Assembly (NCBI GenBank): GCA_031368515.1
Contig: JANMNW010000277.1
Location: 1-23,077, forward strand
DNA length: 23,077 nt
Reading direction: 5' to 3'
From: CANJQH01 sp031368515
GTDB taxonomy: Bacteria > Chloroflexota > Anaerolineae > J036 > Brachytrichaceae
Part shown: positions 23,023 through 23,077 of the stretch, in pieces
Layout: each line of letters begins with the position of its first letter
Position numbering within the stretch: the first letter of the stretch is position 1
The notes under the pieces: model-generated
Database searches by the model: none
What the model was told of the DNA's origin: nothing
The model's input: the letters and a program-made list of their open reading frames with translations, nothing else
Position numbers and translations under genes: made by a program

Positions 23023-23077
23023 GTGAATGTCATGGGGCGCGTTGATGGAGGAGTCGGCCGCGCAGCAGGTCAAGGCG

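Overview
This GC-rich bacterial chromosome window carries about 20 protein genes on both strands. Most genes lack a Shine-Dalgarno sequence, and several have a -10-like hexamer placed 6-9 nt before the start codon, which suggests leaderless transcripts. That pattern, the secreted protein with paired glycine/tryptophan-rich 'GxGWGxI' segments, and the general gene content point to the Chloroflexota (Anaerolineae-like). This is an inference from style, not from a marker gene.

Left part (1-5520): a tightly overlapping + strand operon holds the end of a TetR-type regulator, a membrane protein with a degenerate site-2-protease motif, and an extended SDR (NAD-dependent epimerase). A DMT/EamA permease converges on it. 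A second + strand pair follows: an S9 prolyl-oligopeptidase-type peptidase overlapping a divergent LamB/YcsF (PxpA-like) protein. Middle (5524-10430): a large membrane glycosyltransferase with a C-terminal beta-rich domain (-), S-methyl-5'-thioadenosine phosphorylase (+), a ClpS-type adaptor (-), and a two-TM protein of unknown function (-).

Core block (10511-13611, -): rpsO followed by pnp, with two strong inverted repeats between them and an intrinsic terminator after pnp. PNPase ends in an Arg/Gly/Asp-rich tail. Next come a glutamine synthetase family gene and an SDR with overlapping stop and start codons (-), a roughly 50-bp palindrome, and a CopD-like membrane protein (+).

Selenium block (16715-19368, -): selD is translationally coupled to a two-domain ABC permease. 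selD is best read as a selenoprotein. An in-frame UGA lies exactly where the catalytic Cys/Sec of selenide, water dikinase belongs, and a SECIS-like hairpin follows it, so the gene starts about 75 nt before the first ATG after that stop. The organism should therefore decode selenocysteine, although no selA, selB or selC is seen here.

Right end (19653-23077): a secreted protein, thioredoxin reductase (trxB), and then an accessory-looking segment. That segment holds a short candidate structured RNA (three-way junction plus intrinsic terminator), a DUF3800 gene whose 3' end abuts this RNA, an orphan terminator, and a vapBC-type (AbrB antitoxin / PIN toxin) operon with its own promoter and operator-like palindrome. 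The RNA/DUF3800 pair and the selenocysteine SelD are the two most notable items.
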